A DNA stretch of 46,124 nt. Origin: Cellulomonas sp. KH9. Its GTDB lineage: Bacteria > Actinomycetota > Actinomycetes > Actinomycetales > Cellulomonadaceae. Under the pieces are notes generated by a model, which saw only the letters and a list, made by a program, of their open reading frames with translations, searched no databases and had not been told where the DNA came from. Both the position numbers and the translations under genes were made by a program. Below are positions 16,980-25,624 of this stretch, piece by piece; position 1 is the first letter of the stretch, and each line of letters begins with the position of its first letter. The stretch spans positions 1-46,124 of the forward strand of contig NZ_FOSE01000001.1 in assembly GCF_900114185.1 (NCBI RefSeq), given 5' to 3'.

Positions 16980-17626
16980 CGGGGCTCCTCGGGGCGCAGG
17001 ACGAGGTCGAACGCGGCGCGGGCGCGCTCGGCGCTCGGTGCGTCGCCCGTGATCAGGTCGGCGTACGTGAAGGACTCCGAGACCCGCACGAGCAGGTAGG
17101 CGAGGTCGGCCGGGGCGATGTCGCGTCCGAACGGCCGGTCGCCGAGCTCCTGGCGGACCAGCTGCTCGACGACGGCGACGTACCGGCGCTGGATCTGGCT
17201 GTCGTTGGTCGTGAGCAGCCGCAGGGCCCGCGCGGGCTCCCGGCGCAGGAACGACCGGAAGTAGTCGGCGGTGATGAGGTCGTGCGCGAACGAGGTGAGG
17301 ATCGCGACGACCCGGTCGGCGCCGGAACGCCCCTGGGTCGCGGCGTCGGCCTGCTCGAGCGTCGGGACGGCGAGCGACCACAGCACCTCGGACAGCAGCG
17401 CGTCGCGGTTGCCGACCCAGCGGAACAGCGAGGTCCGGTCGACGCCGAGGCGGGTCGCGAGCCCGCCCATGTCGATGCGCTCGCCGGCGATGAACGTCTC
17501 GCGTGCGAGGCGGAACGCCCGGGTGGCGTCCTCGTGCGCGCCGTCCTCGAGTCGCGCGGACAACCGGGACGGCGCGACCGCGGTGCCGACCCGCGCGAGC
17601 GAGCTCCGGTGCGTGGGGACCGTCAT
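16976..17626 (-). CDS. TetR-family regulator, QsdR-like
   Basis: The 216-residue protein has a long N-terminal arm and then a TetR helix-turn-helix (about residues 52-80, ERIDMGGLATRLGVDRTSLF, RWVGNRDALL). The C-terminal domain (FLRREPARALRLLTT, ADLAYLLVRVSESFTYADLI) is like the QsdR group of actinobacterial TetR proteins. It faces the divergent acyl-CoA dehydrogenase gene across a 123-bp gap that contains a long inverted repeat, its likely operator. It differs from the regulator at 2944 and its site differs from the four-copy motif, so the block has two control circuits. Confidence 0.83.
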   Translation of the reverse strand: MTVPTHRSSLARVGTAVAPSRLSARLEDGAHEDATRAFRLARETFIAGERIDMGGLATRLGVDRTSLFRWVGNRDALLSEVLWSLAVPTLEQADAATQGRSGADRVVAILTSFAHDLITADYFRSFLRREPARALRLLTTNDSQIQRRYVAVVEQLVRQELGDRPFGRDIAPADLAYLLVRVSESFTYADLITGDAPSAERARAAFDLVLRPEEPR

Positions 17627-17657
17627 GCGCCGCACTCTAGCCCCGGATCGGCAGGGG

Positions 17658-17685
17658 GTTGCAACATTCTGGGGAATGATGCAAC
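17658..17685. promoter_or_regulatory. inverted repeat operator between TetR and ACAD
   Basis: The arms GTTGCAACATTC (17658-17669) and GAATGATGCAAC (17674-17685) pair at 11 of 12 positions around a four-base centre. The position between the divergent TetR (start 17626) and ACAD (start 17750) genes is the classic place for an autoregulatory TetR site. Its AT-rich character stands out from the surroundings. Confidence 0.65.
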
Positions 17686-17749
17686 GCTGGCGGCGGGACG
17701 CGCGCGCACCGGGGCGCGGCGCGCCGATCGACGACGATCGAGGGCCGAG

Positions 17750-19054
17750 ATGACCGACACCGCCACGCCGGACCACGCCACGACGGACGACGCCGCCACG
17801 GACCGCGCTGCCACGGACCACGGCGTCGACCGGCCGGCCGCCGCCGCTGCGACCGACGCCGGCGCGTACCTCGTGCCCGGCACCGACCGGCTCGCCGCCG
17901 ACTTCTACGGCTTCCAGGACGAGCTCACGCCCGTCGAGCTCGAGGCGTCGCTGCGCCTGCGCGACTTCATGGAGCGCGAGGTCCGGCCCATCGCGACCGA
18001 CTACTGGGACCGCGCCGAGTTCCCGACGCAGATCATCCCCGGGCTCGCCGACCTCGGGATGTTCGGCGCGAGCTGGCCCGAGACGCAGCGGTTCGAGAAC
18101 AGCGCCGTGTGGCGCGGCTGGGCGGCGCTCGAGCTCGGGCGGGTCGACCCGTCGACGGCGACGTTCGTCGGCGTGCAGAGCGGCCTGGCGATGAGCTCGA
18201 TCGCGATCGGCGGCTCGCCCGAGCAGCGCGCGCACTGGCTGCCGCCCATGGGCCGTGGCGAGCTCATCGGCGCGTTCGGCCTGACCGAGCCGCTGTCCGG
18301 CTCCGACTCCTCGAAGGGCCTGCGCACGACCGCCGAGCGCCACGGCGACACCTGGGTGCTGAACGGCGCGAAGCGGTGGATCGGCAACGCGACGTTCGCC
18401 GACGTCGTCGTCATCTGGGCGCGCGACGTCGCCGACCACCAGGTCAAGGGCTTCCTCGTGCGCCGCGGGACCCCCGGGTTCACGACCACGAAGATCGAGC
18501 GCAAGCAGGCCCTGCGGATCGTGCAGAACGCCGACATCACGCTCGACGGCGTCCGCGTCGACGAGGCCGACCGGCTGCCGAACATCCACTCGTTCCGCGA
18601 GGTCGCGCTCGTGCTGCGGCTCACGCGCGCCGAGGTCGCCTGGCAGGCCGTGGGCGTGCAGGTCGGCGCGTACGAGGCGGCGGTGCGGTACGCGGGGGAG
18701 CGTCAGCAGTTCGGCCGCCCGCTGGCGTCGTTCCAGCTCGTGCAGGACCGCCTCGCGCAGTGCCTCGGCAACATCACCGCGTGCATCGCGCTGTGCCTGC
18801 AGGCGTCGCGGATGCAGGACCAGGGACGCCAGGGCGACGAGCACGCGGCGCTCGCCAAGGGCTACGCGACGACCCGCATGCGCGAGACGGTCGCGTGGTG
18901 CCGTGAGCTGCTCGGCGGCAACGGCATCGTGCTCGACCACGGGGTCGCCAAGTTCTTCGCCGACGCGGAGGCCGTCTACTCGTTCGAGGGCACGCGCGAC
19001 ATGAACAACCTCATCGTCGGGCGGGCGATCACCGGGGTCAGCGCGTTCGTCTGA
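17750..19054 (+). CDS. acyl-CoA dehydrogenase, glutaryl-CoA dehydrogenase-like
   Basis: This 434-residue protein has an N-terminal low-complexity arm of repeated ATDHATTDDAA-type units (about residues 1-30), then a complete ACAD fold. AFGLTEPLSGSDSSKGLRTT and LNGAKRWIGNATFADVVVIW are the flavin- and substrate-binding segments. The C-terminal FEGTRDMNNLIVGRAITGVSAF resembles glutaryl-CoA dehydrogenase, where the Glu is the catalytic base. The family oxidises acyl-CoA to enoyl-CoA with electrons to ETF; glutaryl-type members also decarboxylate. The substrate is unknown here. It is followed 92 bp later by the thiolase and is controlled by the inverted repeat upstream. Confidence 0.86.
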   Translation: MTDTATPDHATTDDAATDRAATDHGVDRPAAAAATDAGAYLVPGTDRLAADFYGFQDELTPVELEASLRLRDFMEREVRPIATDYWDRAEFPTQIIPGLADLGMFGASWPETQRFENSAVWRGWAALELGRVDPSTATFVGVQSGLAMSSIAIGGSPEQRAHWLPPMGRGELIGAFGLTEPLSGSDSSKGLRTTAERHGDTWVLNGAKRWIGNATFADVVVIWARDVADHQVKGFLVRRGTPGFTTTKIERKQALRIVQNADITLDGVRVDEADRLPNIHSFREVALVLRLTRAEVAWQAVGVQVGAYEAAVRYAGERQQFGRPLASFQLVQDRLAQCLGNITACIALCLQASRMQDQGRQGDEHAALAKGYATTRMRETVAWCRELLGGNGIVLDHGVAKFFADAEAVYSFEGTRDMNNLIVGRAITGVSAFV

Positions 19055-19146
19055 CCGGCACGCCACGGCACATCACGGCGCGCCTCGCCGCGTGACCGAC
19101 CGCACGCCCGTCCGCCCCGTCGTCGTCCACGAGAGGACCGCCCGCC

Positions 19147-20370
19147 ATGCCCGAGGCCTACGTCGTCGCCACCGCCCGCTCACCCATCGGCCGCGCGTTC
19201 AAGGGCTCGCTGCGCAGCGTGCGAGCCGACGACCTCGCCGCCGCGATGGTCCGCGCCGCGCTCGACCAGGTGCCAGGGCTCGACCCGACGCGCGTCGACG
19301 ACCTGCTGCTCGGCTGCGGGTTGCCCGGCGGCGAGCAGGGGATGAACATGGCGCGGGTCGTCGCCGTGCTGCTCGGGCTGGACACCGTGCCCGGCACGAC
19401 CGTGAACCGGTACTGCTCGTCGAGCCTGCAGACCACGCGGATGGCGTTCCACGCGATCAAGGCCGGCGAGGGCGACGTGTTCGTCTCGGCCGGCGTCGAG
19501 TCGGTCAGCTCCCTGGCGCGCGGGTCGAGCGACTTCATCCCCGGCGAGGACCTGACCAACCCGGTGTTCGCGGAGGCGGTCGAGCGCACGGCCCGGTCCG
19601 CGAAGGGCGGCAGCACGTGGCGCGACCCGCGCGAGGACGGCGAGCTGCCCGACGTCTACGTCGCGATGGGCCAGACCGCCGAGAACGTCGCCCAGCGCAC
19701 GGGCACCACCCGCCGCGACCAGGACGAGTACGCCGCGTCGAGCCAGAACCGCGCCGAGGCCGCGCTCGCGAGCGGCTTCTGGGAGCGGGACATCACGCCG
19801 GTCACGCTCGCGGACGGCACGGTCGTGTCGCGCGACGACGGTCCTCGCGCAGGGGTCACGGTCGAGGCCCTGGCCGCCCTGGACCCCGTGTTCCGGCCCG
19901 ACGGCACCGTCACCGCCGGCAACTGCTGCCCGCTCAACGACGGCGCCGCGGCCCTCGTCGTGGTCAGCGACCGCGTGGTCGACGAGCTCGGCCTGACCCC
20001 GCTCGCGCGCATCGTCTCGACGGGCGTCAGCGCGCTGTCACCCGAGCTCATGGGTCTCGGGCCGGTCGAGGCCAGCCGACGGGCGCTCGCGCTCGCAGGG
20101 CTCTCGATCGGCGACATCGACCTCGTCGAGCTCAACGAGGCGTTCGCCGCGCAGGTCCTGCCGTCCGCGCGCGAGCTCGGCGTCGACCTCGACCGGCTCA
20201 ACGTGCACGGCGGCGCCATCGCGGTCGGCCACCCGTTCGGCATGACCGGCGCGCGGATCACCAGCACGCTGCTGAACGGCCTGCAGGAGCGCGACGGGAC
20301 CCTCGGGCTCGAGACCATGTGCGTCGGCGGGGGCCAGGGGATGGCGATGGTGCTGGAGCGGGTGGGCTGA
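19147..20370 (+). CDS. thiolase (acetyl-CoA C-acyltransferase)
   Basis: The 407-residue protein is a complete thiolase. The nucleophilic Cys90 lies in TVNRYCSSSLQTTRMAF. The C-terminal half has NEAFAAQVL, the His motif GGAIAVGHPFGMTGAR and the second catalytic Cys in CVGGGQGMAMVLE. Length and motifs fit the degradative FadA type. It cleaves 3-oxoacyl-CoA with CoA to give acetyl-CoA or propionyl-CoA and a shortened acyl-CoA, the last step of the pathway. The ATG has GAGAGGA upstream. It is likely cotranscribed with the ACAD gene. Confidence 0.92.
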   Translation: MPEAYVVATARSPIGRAFKGSLRSVRADDLAAAMVRAALDQVPGLDPTRVDDLLLGCGLPGGEQGMNMARVVAVLLGLDTVPGTTVNRYCSSSLQTTRMAFHAIKAGEGDVFVSAGVESVSSLARGSSDFIPGEDLTNPVFAEAVERTARSAKGGSTWRDPREDGELPDVYVAMGQTAENVAQRTGTTRRDQDEYAASSQNRAEAALASGFWERDITPVTLADGTVVSRDDGPRAGVTVEALAALDPVFRPDGTVTAGNCCPLNDGAAALVVVSDRVVDELGLTPLARIVSTGVSALSPELMGLGPVEASRRALALAGLSIGDIDLVELNEAFAAQVLPSARELGVDLDRLNVHGGAIAVGHPFGMTGARITSTLLNGLQERDGTLGLETMCVGGGQGMAMVLERVG

Positions 20371-20385
20371 GCCCGGGCCCGGCTC

Positions 20386-20421
20386 GCCTGACGACCCGGG
20401 CGGCGGCACCGCCGGTCAGGC
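20386..20421. terminator. hairpin between convergent thiolase and MaoC genes
   Basis: GCCTGAC (20386-20392) pairs with GTCAGGC (20415-20421), with a second short CGGCG/CGCCG hairpin inside. It sits in the 45-bp gap between convergent genes and includes the MaoC stop codon. There is no U-tract, so this is a weak call. Confidence 0.35.
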
Positions 20422-20877
20422 CGGCACGAACAACGCGATGGTCCGCGCGACGAGCGCCGGGCGCGGCGCACCCTCGATCTCGACGGTCACGGTCGACGAC
20501 ACGCGCACGCCCTGCGGGGTCGGCTCGGCGCCGTCGACCACCGTCGTCGCCCGCACGCGCGACCCCGCGAGCACGGGCTGGAGGAAGCGCACGCGGTCGA
20601 GCCCGTAGTTGACGACCATCGCGGTCCCGCCCACGTCGAGCAGCCCGTCGGTGAGCGCGGGGACCAGCGCGAGCGTGAGGAAGCCGTGCGCGACGGGCCC
20701 GCCGAACGGCGACTCGGCGGCGGCGCGGGCGGGGTCGACGTGGATCCACTGGTGGTCGTCGGTCGCGTCGGCGAACAGGTCGATGCGGCCCTGGTCGACG
20801 ACCCGCCACTCCCCGGTGGCGGACTGCCCGACGGCGGCACCGAGGTCCTCGGGCGAGCTCACGGTGATGGCGGTCAT
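20416..20877 (-). CDS. MaoC-family enoyl-CoA hydratase
   Basis: The 153-residue single hotdog-fold protein has the hydratase-2 motif: FADATDDHQWIHVDPARA contains the catalytic Asp and His, and SPFGGPVAHGFLTLALVPAL is the following helix. It adds water to 2-enoyl-CoA to give (R)-3-hydroxyacyl-CoA. Its ATG overlaps the upstream SDR stop by four bases, so it is the last gene of the operon starting at 22750. Confidence 0.88.
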   Translation of the reverse strand: MTAITVSSPEDLGAAVGQSATGEWRVVDQGRIDLFADATDDHQWIHVDPARAAAESPFGGPVAHGFLTLALVPALTDGLLDVGGTAMVVNYGLDRVRFLQPVLAGSRVRATTVVDGAEPTPQGVRVSSTVTVEIEGAPRPALVARTIALFVPA

Positions 20878-21635
20878 GTGCGCGGCCCTCCGGCGACGTA
20901 GAGCACCTGGCCGGACACGTAGGATGCGTCCTCCGAGCAGAAGAACGAGACGGCGGCGGCGACGTCGTCGGGCCGGCCGACCCGGCCCACCGGGACCTCC
21001 TTGGCCGCGGCGGCCAGCAGGTCGTCGTACGCCATACCGGTCCGTTCGGCGACGGCGCGCATCATGTCGGTCTCGATGAAGCCGGGCGCGACGGCGTTCA
21101 CGGTGACGCCGAACGGCCCGAGCTCGATCGCGAGCGTCTTGGTGAAGCCCTGCATGCCGGCCTTGGCGGCGGCGTAGTTGGCCTGGCCGCGGTTGCCGAG
21201 CGCCGACGTGCTCGACAGGTTGACCACGCGCCCCCAGCGGGCGGCGACCTGGTGCTGCTGGACCGCCCGGCTCACGAGGAACGCGCCGCGCAGGTGGACC
21301 GACAGGACGGCGTCCCAGTCGTCGACCGACATCTTGAACAGCAGGTTGTCGCGCAGGATCCCCGCGTTGTTGACCAGGACGGTCGGCGGCCCGAGCTCGT
21401 CCGCGACGCGCGCGACCGCGGCGGCGACCGCGTCCTCGTCCGCCACGTCGGCGCCCACGGCCAGCGCGGTGCCACCCGCCTCGCGGATCGCGGCGGCGGT
21501 CGCCTCGGCGTCGGCCTCGCGCAGGTCGAGCACGGCGACCTGGTGGCCGTCGGCCGCGAGCCGGCGGGCGGTCGCGGCGCCGATGCCGCGGGCGGCGCCG
21601 GTCACGAGGGCTGTCGTGGTGCGCGCTGTCGTCAC
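20874..21635 (-). CDS. 3-oxoacyl reductase (FabG-like SDR)
   Basis: This 253-residue classical SDR has TGAARGIG at about residues 12-19, NNAG followed by ILRDNLLFKMS, the serine in VVNLSSTSALGNRGQ and YAAAKAGMQGF with Tyr and Lys. VNAVAPGFIETDMM and GQVLYVAGG are FabG-like. It would act on the 3-hydroxyacyl-CoA made by the adjacent MaoC hydratase, completing oxidation to the 3-oxoacyl-CoA that the thiolase cleaves. GTG 21635 overlaps the end of the alcohol dehydrogenase gene by four bases. Confidence 0.88.
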   Translation of the reverse strand: MTTARTTTALVTGAARGIGAATARRLAADGHQVAVLDLREADAEATAAAIREAGGTALAVGADVADEDAVAAAVARVADELGPPTVLVNNAGILRDNLLFKMSVDDWDAVLSVHLRGAFLVSRAVQQHQVAARWGRVVNLSSTSALGNRGQANYAAAKAGMQGFTKTLAIELGPFGVTVNAVAPGFIETDMMRAVAERTGMAYDDLLAAAAKEVPVGRVGRPDDVAAAVSFFCSEDASYVSGQVLYVAGGPRT

Positions 21636-22750
21636 GGGGTGGTCCCTTCGTCGAAGGTCAGGAGCTGGCGGAGCTCGCCACCGGCCGCGAGGCGGTCCAT
21701 GGCGGAGTCGAGGTCGTCGAGCGCGATGTGCGAGGACACGAGCCGTTCGAGGGGCAGCCGGCCGGAGCGCCACAGGTCGACGTACCGGGGGACGTCACGC
21801 TCGGGCACCGCGGAGCCGAGGTAGGAGCCGACGACCGTGCGCGCCTCCGCGGTCAGCGTCAGGGGGGACAGCGCGGCCCGCGCGGCGGGGGAGGGGAGTC
21901 CGACGGTGACGGTCGTCCCGCCGGGCGCCGTCGCCGCGAACGCGGTCTCGAGTGCGCGCGCGGAGCCGGCGGCCTCGACGACGACGGGGGCGCGCAACCC
22001 GCGCTCGACGAGCTCGGCGGGCGTGCACGCGATGCTCGCCCCGAGGTCCCGCGCCGTGGCGAGCTTGTCCGGCACCGTGTCGACGCCGGTCACGTCGTGC
22101 CCGAGCGCGACGGCGACGAGCAGCGCCGCCATCCCGACGCCGCCGAGCCCGACCACGACCACGGGCTCGCCGGGCCGCGGTCGGCCGGCGTTGACGACCG
22201 CACCGCCGCCGGTGAGCACCGCGCAGCCGAGCAGGGCCGCGACCTGCGGGGGGACGTCGGGGTCGACGCGCACGAGCGAGGTGCGGCTGACCACCGCGTG
22301 CGACGCGAACCCCGAGACGCCGAGGTGGTGGTGCACGGGTGCGCCGTCGCGGTGCAGCCGGGTGCCGCCGCCGACGAGGGTCCCGGCGGCGTTCGCGGCG
22401 CTGCCGGGCACGCAGGGGAGCCGTCCGTCGGCGGCGCAGCCGGGGCAGTCGCCGCACCGGGGCAGGAAGGTGAGCACGACGCGGTCGCCCGGGGACAGGT
22501 CCGTCACACCGGTGCCGAGCGCGGTGACGATCCCGGCGGCCTCGTGCCCGAGCAGCATCGGCGTGGGACGGACGCGGTTGCCGTCGACGACGGACAGGTC
22601 GGAGTGGCACACGCCCGCGGCCTCGATGCGCACGAGCACCTCGCCCGGGCCGGGGTCGTCGAGCTCGAGCCGCGAGACCGTGAACGGTCGCGACTCGGCG
22701 AAGGGGGCCGGGCTGCCCGACCGTTCGAGGACCGCCCCGACGATCTCCAT
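21632..22750 (-). CDS. zinc-dependent alcohol dehydrogenase (MDR)
   Basis: The 372-residue protein is a class III-like medium-chain alcohol dehydrogenase. Catalytic zinc residues are Cys48 and His69-Glu70 (AAGVCHSDLS, LLGHEAAG). The structural zinc cysteines are Cys99, Cys102, Cys105 and Cys113 (PRCGDCPGCAADGRLPC). The NAD site is VVGLGGVGMAALL. It oxidises a primary or secondary alcohol to an aldehyde or ketone, possibly the first oxidation of the imported or parent substrate. It starts the minus-strand operon with the SDR and MaoC genes, and operator copy 4 lies 50 bp upstream. Confidence 0.9.
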   Translation of the reverse strand: MEIVGAVLERSGSPAPFAESRPFTVSRLELDDPGPGEVLVRIEAAGVCHSDLSVVDGNRVRPTPMLLGHEAAGIVTALGTGVTDLSPGDRVVLTFLPRCGDCPGCAADGRLPCVPGSAANAAGTLVGGGTRLHRDGAPVHHHLGVSGFASHAVVSRTSLVRVDPDVPPQVAALLGCAVLTGGGAVVNAGRPRPGEPVVVVGLGGVGMAALLVAVALGHDVTGVDTVPDKLATARDLGASIACTPAELVERGLRAPVVVEAAGSARALETAFAATAPGGTTVTVGLPSPAARAALSPLTLTAEARTVVGSYLGSAVPERDVPRYVDLWRSGRLPLERLVSSHIALDDLDSAMDRLAAGGELRQLLTFDEGTTP

Positions 22751-22800
22751 GCGTGACCTCCTGCCGACGCCGATGTCTGGTTCCAACCTACCCGTTTGTC

Positions 22801-22820
22801 CATACCGACCGGTAGGTATG
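22801..22820. promoter_or_regulatory. shared operator copy 4, upstream of the alcohol dehydrogenase operon
   Basis: CATACCGACCGGTAGGTATG is the most symmetric of the four copies, with only one mismatch between its two 10-base halves. It is placed 50 bp before the ATG at 22750. Confidence 0.7.
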
Positions 22821-23082
22821 GACGGCGGCCTCGCACGTACGTCGTGAACAAAGCTCGGCGGTGGCGTCGCGAACGTCCGGCGCAACCGCGCAGGGGGCAC
22901 GACCCGTGACATTGCGAGCCCGACAGCGTCGACGAGCTCGAGGGCTGCTGGTGACCGCCCGACGACCCGTCGGGGAGTCGCGGTGCAGGCTCGACGCCTC
23001 ACGTCCGGGGCCCGACGTGATGTCCTGAGAAGGGGTCTCCGGGCTCGGGGGCCGACGGTTCGGCGACCCGTCCCGGCTCGGC

Positions 23083-23832
23083 CTACTGCTCCAGCACTCG
23101 CGCCGCGTCCCGCCGGTACATCGCGGCGTGGTCGTGCAGGTCGGGCCGGTCGGCGACGCGTGCGTGCTCGTCGGTCCAGTCCGCCAGGTCGTGCAGCCGG
23201 GTGACCATGGTCGTCAGGACGTCCTCGATCGCAGGAGCAGCGTCCTGCCCGTAGCTCGACAGCAGGTGCGCGAGGCGGTCCAGCGGGGTGACGTCGTCCG
23301 GTGCCCGCATGTCCTCGCACCACCCGCACAGCCGGTACGCGAGGTACGCGAGGTCCCACGCCCGGGGGCCCGGCGAGGCCATGTCGACATCGATGAGCCC
23401 GACCAGCTCCGTCCCGTCGAAGACCATGTTGTAGGGCGCGACGTCGTTGAGGCACACCACCTCGACGGGATGGTGCGTCGGGGAGTGCCAGACGCGGTCG
23501 TCGAGGTCGAACCCGACGGTCGCGTCGTGGACGGCGCGCAGCATCGCTCCGGTCTGCGCCCGGGTCCGCGCTGTCCACAGCCAGTCCGGCACGGGCCACC
23601 CGACGACCTCGCCGGGCATCCAGCCCAGGACCTCCCGACCGTCGTCGTCGAGGCCGAGCGGCGCCGGCACGCACGTGACGCCGCGCTCCCGTACCCACGC
23701 GAGCAGTGCGTGCACGGCCGGCGTCCACGGGCCGGCCGTCCGCCGGACGGTGTCACCGACACGAACCACGGTGGTGACGTTGCCGCCGTCCAGCTCCTGG
23801 GCGACGACGTCGCGCTGCTCCTCGAGGTCCAT
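23083..23832 (-). CDS. phosphotransferase family protein (APH fold)
   Basis: The 249-residue protein is a small APH-fold kinase. VVCLNDVAPYNMVF replaces the usual HGDxxxxN catalytic loop, with Asp and Asn kept, and LVGLIDVDMASPGPRAWDLA is the metal-binding segment. The N-lobe has VVRVGDTVRRTAGPWTPAV. Related proteins phosphorylate small molecules or have unknown targets; nothing ties it to antibiotic resistance. It is a single gene with no obvious link to the alcohol dehydrogenase operon, and a 250-bp gap upstream of 23083 holds only a weak TCACGTC/GACGTGA hairpin at 22999-23020. Confidence 0.78.
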   Translation of the reverse strand: MDLEEQRDVVAQELDGGNVTTVVRVGDTVRRTAGPWTPAVHALLAWVRERGVTCVPAPLGLDDDGREVLGWMPGEVVGWPVPDWLWTARTRAQTGAMLRAVHDATVGFDLDDRVWHSPTHHPVEVVCLNDVAPYNMVFDGTELVGLIDVDMASPGPRAWDLAYLAYRLCGWCEDMRAPDDVTPLDRLAHLLSSYGQDAAPAIEDVLTTMVTRLHDLADWTDEHARVADRPDLHDHAAMYRRDAARVLEQ

Positions 23833-23921
23833 GGCGCGATCGTCCCATCGCCGGCTGCAACGCTCTGCTCTGCCTGGTCGGGGCGACGCGCGCGACCGGC
23901 ACGTCGAGCCCTCGGGCGCGC

Positions 23922-24486
23922 CTACCGGATGTGGCCGATGCCGACCTTGAGGCGCCGCAGCTGGTACCTCCACGGCGCCAGCCGCGGCGCGTTCAGCGTG
24001 AGGCCGGCGTCGTCGGCGATCCACTCGACGACCTCGTCGGTCGTCCGCTGGTCGGTCTCGACGTGCGTGGCGTAGCGCTCGCGGGCAAGGGCGGCGACGC
24101 AGCGCGGGATCTGCTGCACCGCCCAGGTCTCGCGGCGCAGACCGGAGCGCATGAACGCGATGCGGGTGCTCAGCCGCTTGCGCAGCGTCTCCGGGCTCGC
24201 GACGAGCGCGTAGTGGCGCACGTCCACCCCGCGTGACCGCAGCCCACCGACGATCTCGTCGAAGTAGTCGTCACGCACGATCGTCATGGGCACGAGCACC
24301 GGGCCGGCGTGGGCGGCCTCGGCCTGCTGGAGGATGTCGACGACGGCGGAACGCCACGGGGCGAGGTCCTGGAAGTCGTGGCGCGCTGCGGGCGGGAGCG
24401 TCCGTTGGAACCCGAAGCCGAGGAGCTCGGGGTCGGCGACGTGCGCGTCGACCAGTCGACGCCGCAGCTCGAACGCGGTCTGGGTC
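23922..24486 (-). pseudogene. beheaded TmrB-like ATPase gene
   Basis: This minus-strand stretch encodes residues 14-200 of a protein nearly identical to the intact TmrB-like ATPase at 33096-33698, ending in the same GIGHIR. Its 5' end is cut just after the codon for the P-loop lysine: the first 13 codons, with the whole nucleotide-binding GAFGAGK, are missing. A TAG stands four codons further out, so there is no in-frame start. An internal ATG at 24299 could give at most a 125-residue fragment lacking the P-loop. It is a dead partial copy. Confidence 0.82.
23922..24486 (+). repeat. 565-bp direct repeat, copy 1
   Basis: This matches 33096-33660 over its whole length without a gap and with only scattered substitutions (mostly silent). 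Both copies have the same orientation. The match begins at the stop codon of the ATPase gene and ends abruptly at 24486. The repeats bracket the peptide cluster. Confidence 0.85.
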
Positions 24487-25204
24487 GGCGATCGCTAGCG
24501 GAGAAGGGTTCCGGGGCTCGAGGGACTCAGGCGGGTCGCTCGACGGCAGCTGCCCGGAGCGTGTTCCGCCGGGCCAGTCCCACGAGGGTGGCCACGTGGG
24601 CCACGGGTCTCCGGTCGCATGTCGGAGCACACCGGGCCTTGATCCCGACAGGGGCAGCGAGAGCGGCGGGTCGAGACAGACCAGATCACCGGAGTCCATC
24701 GCACGGGCTCGCACACCCGCGCGACCATCGCCGAGCCTGGCACCTACTGGGCAGCTGCACACATTGACTGGTGACCGGTCGAGACCAGCAGCCGGTCAAA
24801 GTACGACGCTCATCCCCGGTCGATCTGTCCTGCATCTCGACGCGAGACACCCCTCACCGAGGCGACCGGCTCCGAGGCAGGGGCCCGAGGTCAGGAGCCT
24901 GAGGGCGAGGATGACGAGCAGGCGGCCCATCACCAGCGAGTGGGGTTGGCGGTCGGCGCCGGGGCCACGGACGTCATCGGAGGTCGGCTCATCGCCGTCG
25001 CGCTGCGGGTACTCGCACGATCCGCGTGGGATGTCCGACGCATGACCAACGTCCCGATTTGTCACGGCAGCGCTTGACTACTCTCGCACCACCCCGGCCG
25101 ACGGTTCTGCCGTGCACGACCGCGCACGATGCTCGTCTTCGTGCTGGTCGTCCGAGCTGTCGCGCCGCGACTGGGTGACCTGTCTCCGAGGCAAGGACAT
25201 CCGC
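24487..25204. other. gene-poor stretch beyond the repeat edge
   Basis: I see no convincing gene in these 718 bases. A short plus-strand reading frame ending at 24773 (about 30 codons, GSHTRATIAEPGTYWAAAHI near its end) looks protein-like and may be the tail of a lost gene. A TTGACT at 25074-25079 could be a -35 element for the cluster that starts at 25205, but no good -10 follows at the right distance. Confidence 0.35.
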
Positions 25205-25624
25205 ATGACTCGCGTGCTGACTCGGCCGTCCGGGACCCGGCGCCTCCCCGCGCGGGTGCTGGCCGGGCTCGTGTGCCTGCCCGTGCTCACCCTGGCCCTG
25301 GTGGGAGGCTGCGCCCGGGCACCTGCTGCAGAGACGTCGCGCTCGTCGCCGGCTCCTGTCGCCCAGCAGGAGGAGCGCATGTCGGTGCACCTGCGCAGTG
25401 ACGGCGACCTCTCCGCCCTGGAGGTCCTCGAGAAGAGCGGCATCGACTACGCGGTCCAGGGCGAGGGTGCTAACGCCTTCGTCACCGGGGTCGCCGGCTA
25501 CGCCCCGGCGGACGACGAGTTCTGGGCTCTGTACGTGGACGGCGTGGCCTCCACCGTCGGCGCCGGGTCGGTGAGCGTCGAGGTCGGCGCCACCATCGAG
25601 TGGCGACTGGAGGCGATCGAGTGA
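25205..25624 (+). CDS. DUF4430-type lipoprotein
   Basis: The 139-residue protein has a lipoprotein signal (basic start, hydrophobic stretch, then LVGGC with Cys36). The mature domain (SALEVLEKSGIDYAVQGEGA, then DDEFWALYVDGVASTVGAGS) matches the DUF4430 type, a small beta-grasp-like domain related to the C-terminal domain of transcobalamin and intrinsic factor. Family members are often found beside ECF-type uptake components. It is probably anchored outside the cell and binds a small ligand. The next gene, an S-component-like membrane protein, overlaps it by four bases. A cobalamin link is attractive because a B12 enzyme is encoded downstream, but it is not shown. Confidence 0.68.
   Translation: MTRVLTRPSGTRRLPARVLAGLVCLPVLTLALVGGCARAPAAETSRSSPAPVAQQEERMSVHLRSDGDLSALEVLEKSGIDYAVQGEGANAFVTGVAGYAPADDEFWALYVDGVASTVGAGSVSVEVGATIEWRLEAIE

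Noticed and set aside
20416..21635. MaoC plus FabG pair as polyhydroxyalkanoate synthesis genes
   Set aside because: No PHA synthase or phasin is present, and the pair shares an operon and operator with degradative genes.
22999..23020. TCACGTC/GACGTGA hairpin as an operator
   Set aside because: Seven-base arms in GC-rich DNA are expected by chance and there is no promoter next to it; at most a weak terminator.
23083..23832. Aminoglycoside resistance gene
   Set aside because: The fold is APH-like, but the catalytic loop differs from resistance kinases and no resistance context exists.
24870..24915. Stretch resembling a cobalamin riboswitch B12 box (GGTCAGGAGCCTG)
   Set aside because: The match to the box is gapped, and neither the conserved GCCACTG segment nor the expected helices are found nearby, so it is not supported despite the B12 context.
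25074..25084. Promoter with -35 TTGACT for the peptide cluster
   Set aside because: No acceptable -10 lies 16-18 bases further on; kept only as a remark on the gene-poor stretch.
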